This document shows positions 6,962 through 13,743 of a DNA stretch of 20,084 bases, one piece after another. Source of the DNA: CAZCZY01 sp964503525. Lineage in GTDB: Bacteria > Patescibacteriota > JAUYIX01. The DNA lies in the NCBI GenBank assembly GCA_964503525.1, contig CAZCZY010000029.1, positions 1-20,084 on the forward strand, in the 5' to 3' direction. A program made the translations under genes and the position numbers. Position 1 is the first letter of the stretch; the number at the start of each line of letters is the position of its first letter. The notes beneath the pieces were generated by a model. That model ran no database searches and was not told the origin of the DNA. It saw nothing but the letters and a program-made list of their open reading frames with translations.

Positions 6962-7747
6962 CTAGTCAAGCAGCTCGATTGTCTCTACGAGATCCTCGAG
7001 GTCAGACAGTGTATCTTGTCCACACACGGATCGAACGACATAGTTATACTTTTCGCCCAAAACCTCGACATACGGAATCTCGCAAAGTCCGCTCAATACG
7101 TACTCGACCGCTTCAAGATCCCCAATTGTCTTCTTTTTTGGTGCTTGTGTGATTAATTCAGGGTCATTCGCATCCTCAATGGCCGACACGATTTCTGTGT
7201 AAGATCTTGTATCCCTAACTTCTACTCCTAGATTGCGATACCAACCACAGCCCTCACCAATGGAGAACGGACCGGCGAGGATCACCGCGTCAATTTTCTC
7301 TCCGGTAAATTCGTTTTCGCTGCCAGGTAGTTCTTCAAATGGCTTTATGCGATAGTCTTCGTTCGCCCATTTTGAGTTGAACGGAAATTCGGCGGAAAAG
7401 CCCCATTTGTTGCTGCTATAGGCTTCTGTTGAGTTCGGCGCCGCCTCGCTAAAGTCGACCTGACAGTCACCGAGCCGCTCAATTTCTGCCTGTGCATTTT
7501 CTAGCGTCAAGAGTTTACGAGAATCAGCTTCCTTAGTTTCAACGGGTAGGGGCTCAACGGCTTCTTCCTGTGCTGCTTGCAGAATCAATATTTGTTGCTC
7601 AAGGGCTGTTTTGGTCGCTGCAAATTCTTCTTCGAGCTTGTTTGTGTCCTTAGTTTGCCAGGCATAGACGCCCAATGCGCCAAGACCAATACCGCCTAGT
7701 GCCGCGACAATGAAACCGACTACGAGAAGTTTTTTTGATTGTGCCAT
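6962..7747 (-). CDS. Membrane-anchored hypothetical protein with extracytoplasmic domain
   Basis: From ATG 7747 the product is 261 residues. Residues ~5-28 (KKLLVVGFIVAALGGIGLGALGVYAW) are a single membrane anchor; ~30-75 is Glu/Ala-rich and likely coiled coil (KLEEEFAATKTALEQQ). The rest is a soluble domain with aromatic-rich beta segments, such as WGFSAEFPFNSKW and YVVRSVCGQDTLSDLEDL, and several Cys (GDCQVDF, EGCGWY, GLCEI, SVCGQ) that may form disulfides outside the cell. This layout resembles small PsbP-like or lipoprotein-like domains, but I cannot name a family. The frame is open 17 codons upstream to 7798. I prefer 7747 because a -10 box lies seven bases before it and the anchor then starts right after MAQSKK. 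Confidence 0.75.
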   Translation of the reverse strand: MAQSKKLLVVGFIVAALGGIGLGALGVYAWQTKDTNKLEEEFAATKTALEQQILILQAAQEEAVEPLPVETKEADSRKLLTLENAQAEIERLGDCQVDFSEAAPNSTEAYSSNKWGFSAEFPFNSKWANEDYRIKPFEELPGSENEFTGEKIDAVILAGPFSIGEGCGWYRNLGVEVRDTRSYTEIVSAIEDANDPELITQAPKKKTIGDLEAVEYVLSGLCEIPYVEVLGEKYNYVVRSVCGQDTLSDLEDLVETIELLD

Positions 7748-7754
7748 GTACAGA

Positions 7755-7783
7755 AGGATATATGCCTTTGCAGGCATCAGCAA
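7755..7783 (-). promoter_or_regulatory. Promoter with palindromic spacer, leaderless type
   Basis: On the minus strand TTGCTG (7783-7778), 17-base spacer, TATCCT (7760-7755), then seven bases to ATG 7747. The spacer is nearly filled by the palindrome ATGCCT-GCAA-AGGCAT (7777-7762), a placement typical of a repressor site. No Shine-Dalgarno sequence precedes the start. Confidence 0.5.
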
Positions 7784-7831
7784 ATTCCTCATCCACATGA
7801 GGCTGTACCACCCTTCTTAAAAAAGTTTTTC

Positions 7832-7906
7832 TGGAGCGGGAGACGGGATTCGCACCCGCGACCTCTTCCTTGGCAAGGAAGCGTTCTACTACTGAACTAC
7901 TCCCGC
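7832..7906 (-). tRNA. tRNA-Gly (anticodon GCC) with non-canonical D- and T-loops
   Basis: A 75-base cloverleaf with encoded CCA: acceptor GCGGGAG/CTCCCGC with U73, D-stem GTTC/GAAC, anticodon stem CTTCC/GGAAG with loop TTGCCAA (anticodon GCC), T-stem GCGGG/CCCGT. Oddity: the D-loop reads AGTAGTA instead of AGTGGTA, so position 18 is A, not G. The T-loop reads TGCGAAT instead of TTCGAAT, so position 55 is G, not U. The sister tRNA-Gly(CCC) at 12883 and the Phe and Val tRNAs here are canonical at both sites. G18-Psi55 is a near-universal tertiary pair; glycine tRNAs dedicated to peptidoglycan bridges in staphylococci are known to lack it. It is 33 bases downstream of the cyclase, with no clear promoter of its own. 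Confidence 0.93.
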
Positions 7907-7939
7907 AGCGTAGTCCTACTAACTGTACGTTTGCGTAGT

Positions 7940-9478
7940 CTATCCGCGTGCGCCCGGCTTGTCCATATTACCGGGCTTGACCACATTGGCCCCCTTATCC
8001 ATCCGCAGTCGATAAATCGCATAGTCATCGGCAACGCCCTTAAGCGGTACCGTATCTTTTTTAGCCAACAGGTTTGCGCCGCCAATTACGTCACGAACAC
8101 GAGGCGACCCATAGACCGCATCCGTCACGACGATTTCGCTCGCACTCGCCACACCTTGAACGCGCGCGGCGATGTTTACGGTTTGGCCAAAGTAGTCGAG
8201 ACGTTCGTTGAGTTCGACGGCGATACAGGGACCAGCGTGAATCCCAATTTTAAGTACCAAGTCCTCATCGCGGCCCACCTCTTGAATTTTTTTATTCATC
8301 GTCGTTGCCGCTTGGAGGGCTTGTGCTGGATCGGCAAAACTCGCCATGATCGCATCGCCAATTGTTTTTACGAGTGCACCACCTGATTCGCCTACGATAG
8401 TTTTGAGAAGTGCAAAATGTTCTCGTACCAACGCATACGCCCTAAAATCTCCGATGCGTCGGTACATTTCTGTCGATCCCTTAAGATCAGTAAAGAGCAA
8501 CGTTAAATTTTTGAATTCTAGTCCTCCCTCCGCCGGAATGCTTTCTGAGTGAAACAAATCGCGAAATGTTTGTGATGTCACCAGCCGTTTGCCGGTCAAA
8601 AAAGGTTTGAATTTTGCAAAATCTGTTATGGCATTGTAGTCATGTTCCAGAACATCCATGTTGGGACTGCTCATAAAGTTAAGCTGGACGTTGCGCGAGG
8701 TGCGATTGCGAACTGTCAGCACGACCTTCCCAGGCTTGAGTTTTATTTTGTTCGGGACAAATTGACCATCTTGTAACTCTAAGATGGCCTCGCTGCTTGT
8801 AGCTTTGTCAGTGATCTGAATGTGTGCAAACGCGTGATGTACGAGGGCGGCCAAAATATACCCGCCAGGTTTAAGGTCTTGTTGCATGTCTGCTCGCGCA
8901 CCGCTTGCGACTCGGACCAAGTCTATCTGTGCGGACATAATACCTTGTATGAATTTTTCTGGTACATCTAAACTCGTGGAAAAGTAGTATTTGATCCAAT
9001 CCTTAGAAAAATCTAGCGCGTCCGTATCGTGATAGCGAATTTTTCTTACGGTTGGTGAAATGGTAAACGCAACCTCGACAGAGTCATCGATGCTCCCTGG
9101 AATTACGACCTGGCATAGTTCGCACTTTTGATTGAGCGTCAGCGCTTTGAGTGCACTCGCCGTTGTCAAAAAAGCGCCGCACGAGGGACAAAGTAAACCC
9201 CAATTAAATTCGAGAATGCCGGTGTGCGTTGCATGCAAAAAAAGATCAATAGCCTGTGCTTCTGTTAGCGCGTGTGCTGCGCCATATCTCAATGGACTCA
9301 TGCGGTAGAGTTCTTCCTCGCTTGCCGTGTTCAAAAATTCCGCAAATTGGTCGATGACCTCCGGAGCAAATTCGCCATTGGCCCGGACGGCGTCGAGTCG
9401 GGTGGTAAGCGCGGTGAGTGCCATCGCTTCGGCAACGCGTTCTTTGTAACTGACCGCTGAGCTGATCGTTTGAGACAT
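7940..9478 (-). CDS. Class III adenylate cyclase with N-terminal DUF5939-type zinc ribbon
   Basis: This 512-residue soluble enzyme is predicted to make cAMP from ATP. The N-terminal ~300 residues contain a zinc ribbon, LLCPSCG...CELC (Cys at ~97, 100, 119, 122), in a context like DUF5939, a domain found before bacterial cyclase domains; its ligand is unknown. The catalytic domain (~320-495) has metal-binding Asp in LLFTDLKGSTEMY (~330) and VKTIGDAIMASF (~375), adenine-selecting Lys ~371 and Asp ~428 in LDYFGQTVNIAARVQ, and the transition-state Asn ~435 and Arg ~439. All key residues are present, so it should be active. No membrane segment is visible. I chose ATG 9478 (AGGGTGG five bases upstream) over GTG 9487. 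It follows the DUF1704 gene after 60 bases and may be in one operon with it. Confidence 0.92.
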   Translation of the reverse strand: MSQTISSAVSYKERVAEAMALTALTTRLDAVRANGEFAPEVIDQFAEFLNTASEEELYRMSPLRYGAAHALTEAQAIDLFLHATHTGILEFNWGLLCPSCGAFLTTASALKALTLNQKCELCQVVIPGSIDDSVEVAFTISPTVRKIRYHDTDALDFSKDWIKYYFSTSLDVPEKFIQGIMSAQIDLVRVASGARADMQQDLKPGGYILAALVHHAFAHIQITDKATSSEAILELQDGQFVPNKIKLKPGKVVLTVRNRTSRNVQLNFMSSPNMDVLEHDYNAITDFAKFKPFLTGKRLVTSQTFRDLFHSESIPAEGGLEFKNLTLLFTDLKGSTEMYRRIGDFRAYALVREHFALLKTIVGESGGALVKTIGDAIMASFADPAQALQAATTMNKKIQEVGRDEDLVLKIGIHAGPCIAVELNERLDYFGQTVNIAARVQGVASASEIVVTDAVYGSPRVRDVIGGANLLAKKDTVPLKGVADDYAIYRLRMDKGANVVKPGNMDKPGARG

Positions 9479-9538
9479 AAAGGCCACCCTAGCTTAATTT
9501 ATTGTCAGTGCCAAGGATGTGGCTTCACTCAACGCACA

Positions 9539-11071
9539 CTAGATGCCCGCTTGCATGAGTTGTTCGTCAAACATGGGCAGACGCTTGAGAATGGCAATAG
9601 ATGCTTGCCCTGCCTTTGATTCGGTCGGATCAAACTTACCAATATTGAAAATCCTCGTGTACGCCACGGCTTTATCTCCGCGTCGTTTGATCGAACGAAA
9701 TAGCAGGCGTCGCCCTTCCTCGTAAATAATATCTTTGGTAAAGCATATGCCTTTGGACTTAAGATTTGTTCCGCGGAATGTCCGGGCCATGTGGTATTCA
9801 GCCCATTCCTTGCCGTCCTTCTTGGCTGCCTCAGCTGTTGCCCCGCGTAGTCTGCCGCGAAGTTCATAAAATGTTTTCATAAAATCGTACACCTCACGTG
9901 CATCGCGTGGCTTACCATCGGCGCCACGAGCCAGGGCAATTGCCATATGGCCCATGGGAATGTCCAACTCAACCTTGCCGCGTATAAAATATTCCCGAGC
10001 CGTAGTAATTCCTTCTTCACCTTGTTCGTAACTGCGTAGGCCCGGGCCTAGTAACTTTAGTGCACTCTGTTCACCAGTAGCACGTCTCCAAACATGCGTT
10101 AGAATCTCGTGCACATACAATTCCTTAAAGCGCTGATAGGTAAGCCCACGTTTATCCGGCATGTCTACCTTGCGTCGCTCTTGACTTACACTAAAAGTCC
10201 CGCGACCCTCTTCAATTTCGGCGGTCCAACCCTCGGCAAATCGTTTTAATGCTTCCACGACAATATCTTTTTGCTGCTCAGGAGTTAATTCAAAGTTTTT
10301 TCTTTCTTCTTCTGGCAACGAGAGCAGAGCCGGGATTTGCTCTTCCGGAATTTTTAAATATTCCTCAAATTGCTTAACGAGATCCTCATGCAACTCAGCA
10401 AACTGTTTTTTTGAAGGAAATTCAAAAACTTTTGGCGTAGGTTGTCCCTGTACATCGGGTAATAGCCCGTTGAGCTTTTCTACAAGTGTACGAACTTCTG
10501 GATCCTCAGAGCGTGACAATGTCGCACGATTACGCGCTCTAATTCGATCAACGCTCCAGGTAAAAATGTCTTTTGATGGTTCGCCATAAACATACGAGCT
10601 GTACTTGCTAAACTTTTGATAATCACCACTTGATGCCGCACGCACCATGCGGGCTTCGGCAAGTTTTTCGTTGATTCGTAGTAAGTAGGCGACATCGACT
10701 ACTGTTTTTTCATTCGCCTCAATATCTTCTGGCCAACCCCTAGCCATAATATCTCGAGCCAACGGATTTTCTTTACGAATACGATTCCGCGCATCACTGA
10801 GAGTTTTTTCGAAACCTGAAATTTTTTGCATATCCTCGCTGTCAGGCCTGAGCTTTGGGTAATCAAGCTCGGCGACATACTCTGGATCCTCATCCATCTT
10901 GCGATATTCGTCGTTCCGGACCTTACTGGTACCTGCAAAATATTCGTAGGCCTGCCAGGTGATGGCATCTTTAAGCTCCTCGTAAAGCTTTTCGTCCAGT
11001 GCTTTTGGTCGTTCGCTTTTTGAGACTAAACCAAGCTCTTCGGGTGATGGGCCTTCTGTATCGATTGCCAT
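9539..11071 (-). CDS. DUF1704/MATCAP-type zinc metallopeptidase-like protein
   Basis: A 510-residue protein that fits family PF08014 (DUF1704), whose vertebrate members (MATCAP) are tubulin carboxypeptidases. The zinc motif is HEILTH at 321-326, of the HExxxH type seen in this family, followed about 25 residues later by GEEGIT (351-356), which matches the family's EEGLA segment and supplies the third ligand. The surrounding LKLLGPGLRSYEQGEEG and the later VYDFMKTFYELRG also fit. The N-terminal ~300 residues are helical and charged. No signal peptide or membrane segment, so cytoplasmic; substrate in a bacterium is unknown. The ATG 11071 has no Shine-Dalgarno sequence, but TAGACT lies six bases upstream. 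It follows a membrane-protein gene by 34 bases. Confidence 0.78.
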   Translation of the reverse strand: MAIDTEGPSPEELGLVSKSERPKALDEKLYEELKDAITWQAYEYFAGTSKVRNDEYRKMDEDPEYVAELDYPKLRPDSEDMQKISGFEKTLSDARNRIRKENPLARDIMARGWPEDIEANEKTVVDVAYLLRINEKLAEARMVRAASSGDYQKFSKYSSYVYGEPSKDIFTWSVDRIRARNRATLSRSEDPEVRTLVEKLNGLLPDVQGQPTPKVFEFPSKKQFAELHEDLVKQFEEYLKIPEEQIPALLSLPEEERKNFELTPEQQKDIVVEALKRFAEGWTAEIEEGRGTFSVSQERRKVDMPDKRGLTYQRFKELYVHEILTHVWRRATGEQSALKLLGPGLRSYEQGEEGITTAREYFIRGKVELDIPMGHMAIALARGADGKPRDAREVYDFMKTFYELRGRLRGATAEAAKKDGKEWAEYHMARTFRGTNLKSKGICFTKDIIYEEGRRLLFRSIKRRGDKAVAYTRIFNIGKFDPTESKAGQASIAILKRLPMFDEQLMQAGI

Positions 11072-11105
11072 TTTAATAGTCTAGCAAAGAAAAGTCGTAT
11101 GGCAC

Positions 11106-11489
11106 TTAGGCTTTTACCGCGTCACCCTTGGTCATGAGTGCCGCGATGAGGGCCCAAACACCCAGCGCTAAGTGAAGCAGCGAGTCAGCGGGATTCTCTA
11201 GGTTTGCGCCAAGTAATGTTGGTGAAAAAAATGAGTAGATGCCTATTGAAACGCCAATGATGCCGAGCAGCATGACAACCCACTTTTGTACTGTCATGGG
11301 AATCGTGTAGGCCAAGACCAAAGCTACGACACCGACAAATGCGAGTGCCCAGTTTTCACTATTATCAAACCACCAGGCATCGCCAAAGACGGATTGTTCT
11401 GGGGTAGGACCAATGATGCCAAAAAAACCTATCATCCCGATGAGCAATAAGACTGCGCCAGCGACCACGAGGAATTGTTTTGCGTTCAT
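11106..11489 (-). CDS. Small four-helix membrane protein, unknown function
   Basis: 127 residues with four hydrophobic helices at ~7-28 (LVVAGAVLLLIGMIGFFGII), ~48-66 (ALAFVGVVALVLAYTIP), ~70-90 (VVMLLGIIGVSIGIYSFF) and ~103-120 (LLHLALGVWALIAALM). The loop between helices 3 and 4 (LLGANLENPADSLLHLALG) with its NPADSLLH motif resembles DUF4383-type small membrane proteins. No catalytic residues are evident. No clear ribosome site precedes ATG 11489, although a promoter lies ~48 bases upstream. Same strand as and close to the DUF1704 gene, possibly one transcript. Confidence 0.7.
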   Translation of the reverse strand: MNAKQFLVVAGAVLLLIGMIGFFGIIGPTPEQSVFGDAWWFDNSENWALAFVGVVALVLAYTIPMTVQKWVVMLLGIIGVSIGIYSFFSPTLLGANLENPADSLLHLALGVWALIAALMTKGDAVKA

Positions 11490-11536
11490 GTGAGGAAGTT
11501 TTTAATTATTTAGTGTCTATTTTTACCTTGTCCCGC

Positions 11537-11565
11537 ATTATCTTCCGGTTCAATCGCGAACACAA
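11537..11565 (-). promoter_or_regulatory. Possible promoter for the membrane protein and DUF1704 genes
   Basis: On the minus strand TTGTGT (11565-11560), 17-base spacer, GATAAT (11542-11537). It lies in the gap between the J-domain gene and the membrane-protein gene. The leader of about 40 bases lacks a convincing Shine-Dalgarno sequence. Confidence 0.4.
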
Positions 11566-11596
11566 ATTAGGTGCGAGAAGTTTTCCACATCGACAC

Positions 11597-12862
11597 CTAG
11601 TACCGCGTGTCAGCTCGCTTTAACACGTGCTCAATTTGCTCGTAGGCCAAGTTTATTCTGCGCATGTTTTCTGCGGCATTGGGGCTCTTGTTGCGATCGG
11701 GATGAAAATCGCGCGCTAGCTTATGGTACGCCTTTTTTGCCTCAGCCATTGTCGCTGCACGTTTTAGACCTAAGACGTTCCAGGCCCAGTCAGAATCAAA
11801 CGAAGTGCTTTCGAAGCGCTCTTCGTCTATAGATTCTCCAGCGGCCACTTTCTGTGCATGGCTAAATAGTTTTGTTAGACGGTTCACTATCTTGCTGTGT
11901 TCAAACCCAAGCTTCTTGGTTCGTTGAGCTTGTAGTCGCGCACTCATCTGCTCGTACTCCGCTGGGGCTACGTCCTCGCCATCTTTAAGACGGATCAATA
12001 AATCTTTGAGCTCTGCTTCAAGGCCAAGCAATTCTCGCGGCGCATCGTTTTTTTCATTTAAGTATTCCGCTTGTTCGTATAAACCTTTTGCGCGTGCTTG
12101 TGCCTCGTCACGAATTGATTTTACGAGCATTCTGTCGGCAATTTCTTTCAGTTGATGCCCAGTACCCAAAAAACCTTCTAGTCTTTGCGATTCTAGCTGT
12201 CGTGCATCTGGACTTTCAATGACAACGCGCTCGACTGTAGTTCGCCAATACTGCTGATCCTCGTAGTCGAACATTTCTCGCAATAGTTTCTGTTCAATTT
12301 TTTCAAACGAAAATAGAGTCGGTTCTTGCTCATAACGGGTAAATTTTTCCTCGAGTCGGTCAAGTTCAGCCAGATAGTCAATACGTTCTTCGGGGTGAAT
12401 CTTGAAACTCTCCACAACTGATCGTGCTCGACTAAAATGATCACGCATTTCTTCTGCGTCATAGCGCGTGTGTCCATACTTTTTTTCTAGCGGCGAATTG
12501 GCCCAGCCATACGCCTCAATTTGAGAACCTATATACGGAATAAACTGCGAATATATCCTTTCATCCGTTTTGGTGATTTTTTCTGCAAGCTCCTGCTTGA
12601 GTTCCGGATCTTTTATTTGATCAAGAAAGTCAATACGTAAATACGCAGTACTAGTCCAGAGAGCATCTGGGTCTACGACGGGATAATCCCGTTCGCTGGC
12701 CGATTGGATTTTTTTACTTAGTTCGTCCTCAATTTCGTATAGACTGCGCACTATATCTTCCTTGTGTTGTAGGTCCTCGCGTATTTCTTGGGGTGTTGGA
12801 GAATGCTCCGGGTGTTCCGGATTAACAAACGTGCCCCATTCGCCCGGTGGAATTCTTGGCAT
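11597..12862 (-). CDS. Coiled-coil protein with C-terminal J domain
   Basis: 421 residues from ATG 12862. The first ~350 residues are charged and almost entirely helical (EEIRED, EDELSKKIQ, LEEKFTRYEQEP, LEAELKDLLIRLKDGED), likely coiled coil. The C-terminal ~65 residues are a J domain: WAWNVLGLKRAATMAEAKKA, YHKLARDFHPDRNKS with the essential HPD, and MRRINLAYEQIEHVL. J domains stimulate Hsp70/DnaK ATPase; a C-terminal J domain means this is not DnaJ itself but a specialised recruiter, client unknown. The frame is open to 12967, but those 35 extra codons simply translate the upstream tRNA-Gly, so they are rejected. The start lies 20 bases after the tRNA 3' end with no Shine-Dalgarno sequence. 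Confidence 0.85.
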   Translation of the reverse strand: MPRIPPGEWGTFVNPEHPEHSPTPQEIREDLQHKEDIVRSLYEIEDELSKKIQSASERDYPVVDPDALWTSTAYLRIDFLDQIKDPELKQELAEKITKTDERIYSQFIPYIGSQIEAYGWANSPLEKKYGHTRYDAEEMRDHFSRARSVVESFKIHPEERIDYLAELDRLEEKFTRYEQEPTLFSFEKIEQKLLREMFDYEDQQYWRTTVERVVIESPDARQLESQRLEGFLGTGHQLKEIADRMLVKSIRDEAQARAKGLYEQAEYLNEKNDAPRELLGLEAELKDLLIRLKDGEDVAPAEYEQMSARLQAQRTKKLGFEHSKIVNRLTKLFSHAQKVAAGESIDEERFESTSFDSDWAWNVLGLKRAATMAEAKKAYHKLARDFHPDRNKSPNAAENMRRINLAYEQIEHVLKRADTRY

Positions 12863-12882
12863 GATTTTATTGTAACGTAATT

Positions 12883-12957
12883 TGGAGCGGGAGACGGGAT
12901 TCGAACCCGCGACCTTCTCCTTGGGAAGGAGACATTCTACCACTGAACTACTCCCGC
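12883..12957 (-). tRNA. tRNA-Gly (anticodon CCC)
   Basis: A 75-base cloverleaf with encoded CCA: acceptor GCGGGAG/CTCCCGC, U73, canonical D-loop AGTGGTA, anticodon stem TCTCC/GGAGA with loop TTCCCAA (anticodon CCC, reads GGG), T-loop TTCGAAT. The acceptor, D-stem and T-stem are the same as in tRNA-Gly(GCC) at 7832, so the two are duplicates that diverged in the anticodon arm, D-loop and T-loop. It sits between the pyrE-like terminator and the J-domain gene, whose ATG is 20 bases downstream. Confidence 0.95.
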
Positions 12958-12991
12958 ATCGGTACAAAGACTAACACTACGTAATAGGCCA

Positions 12992-13020
12992 AGAAAAAAC
13001 CAGCCGCGAATCGACTGGTT
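12992..13020 (-). terminator. Intrinsic terminator of the pyrE-like gene
   Basis: On the minus strand AACCAGTCG pairs with CGGCTGGTT (13020-12998) around a 5-base loop, with one T-G wobble, followed by a T-rich run to 12994. The stem overlaps the stop codon TAA at 13021-13019, so the gene ends inside its own terminator. Confidence 0.8.
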
Positions 13021-13636
13021 ATGGTTGACGATGAGAGTTGATTTTGCGACACCGGCAGCGCTCTGGCGCCCAAACGGGTAAGTGTTCTGTCACTAGGGCA
13101 AAGAGTTCCGGGGCATTGACCTGGTGCAGACGTACATCTCCGCGATTCCAGAAAACTGCCGCGGCACGAACTTTGCCATCGTGCGTTTTCACAAATTCTG
13201 CCACGCGTCGGAGCGATCCGCCCGTGGTCGCGACGTCGTCCACGACGATTACGCGCCGACCACTGAGCAGCGCAACGTCGTCGGGGACCATACGGAGTTC
13301 TCTGTTGAGGTCGTCGACGGTACCGACAACTTCGATCGTGTGCGCGGCAAGAACGTTGTAGTTGAGCAGGCGACTCAGGTACATCGCGATAAAGCGCGTC
13401 ATGAGAATCGCACCACTCGCTGGACCGATGATCATGTCCGGACGCGCCTCCGCAAACTGTTCGGCAAAACGACGGCAGAGTTCGCCGTAGAGAATTGGGT
13501 GAGTTGAGATGACATCCATGTCGACTTTGACATCGGAGTGCATTGTAGAGTTGAGGATACAGTGACCGCGCCTGAGAGCACCGCCCTGCATTATGAGTTC
13601 GCGCGCATCAAGGGTTTGAAGCGTTGTCGTTGTCAT
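13019..13636 (-). CDS. pyrE: Orotate phosphoribosyltransferase-like protein
   Basis: A 205-residue cytoplasmic type I PRTase that would join orotate (or another base) to PRPP. The PRPP-binding signature VIVVDDVATTGGSL is complete (~128-141). Upstream, ALRRGHCILNSTMHSDVKVD resembles the PyrE substrate segment (FxLxSGxHSxxYxD), and MIIGPASGAILMTRFIA is the P-loop region that follows. The C-terminus has Cys/Arg-rich residues (RCRCRKINSHRQP) that are not typical. An AGGAG ribosome site is seven bases upstream of ATG 13636. Length fits PyrE (about 200). No other pyrimidine biosynthesis gene is nearby, so it may serve salvage; another purine or pyrimidine PRTase cannot be excluded. Confidence 0.78.
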   Translation of the reverse strand: MTTTTLQTLDARELIMQGGALRRGHCILNSTMHSDVKVDMDVISTHPILYGELCRRFAEQFAEARPDMIIGPASGAILMTRFIAMYLSRLLNYNVLAAHTIEVVGTVDDLNRELRMVPDDVALLSGRRVIVVDDVATTGGSLRRVAEFVKTHDGKVRAAAVFWNRGDVRLHQVNAPELFALVTEHLPVWAPERCRCRKINSHRQP

Positions 13637-13743
13637 TGCACACTCCTAAGGTTCGGCCTGAGAACTTCCCAATCGGTTGGCGCCAATTGAAAAAGGACGG
13701 TCCTCTAGTTAAGCACATGTTGGATCTAGCGCAACTAGGTGCA

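Noticed and set aside
6899..7156. Plus-strand frames opposite the anchored hypothetical
   Set aside because: Overlap a minus-strand gene with clear anchor and promoter; no ribosome site or domain.
13690..13709. Possible terminator between the pre-toxin-like gene and pyrE
   Set aside because: AGGA/TCCT stem of four with three-base loop is too weak despite the following T-run.
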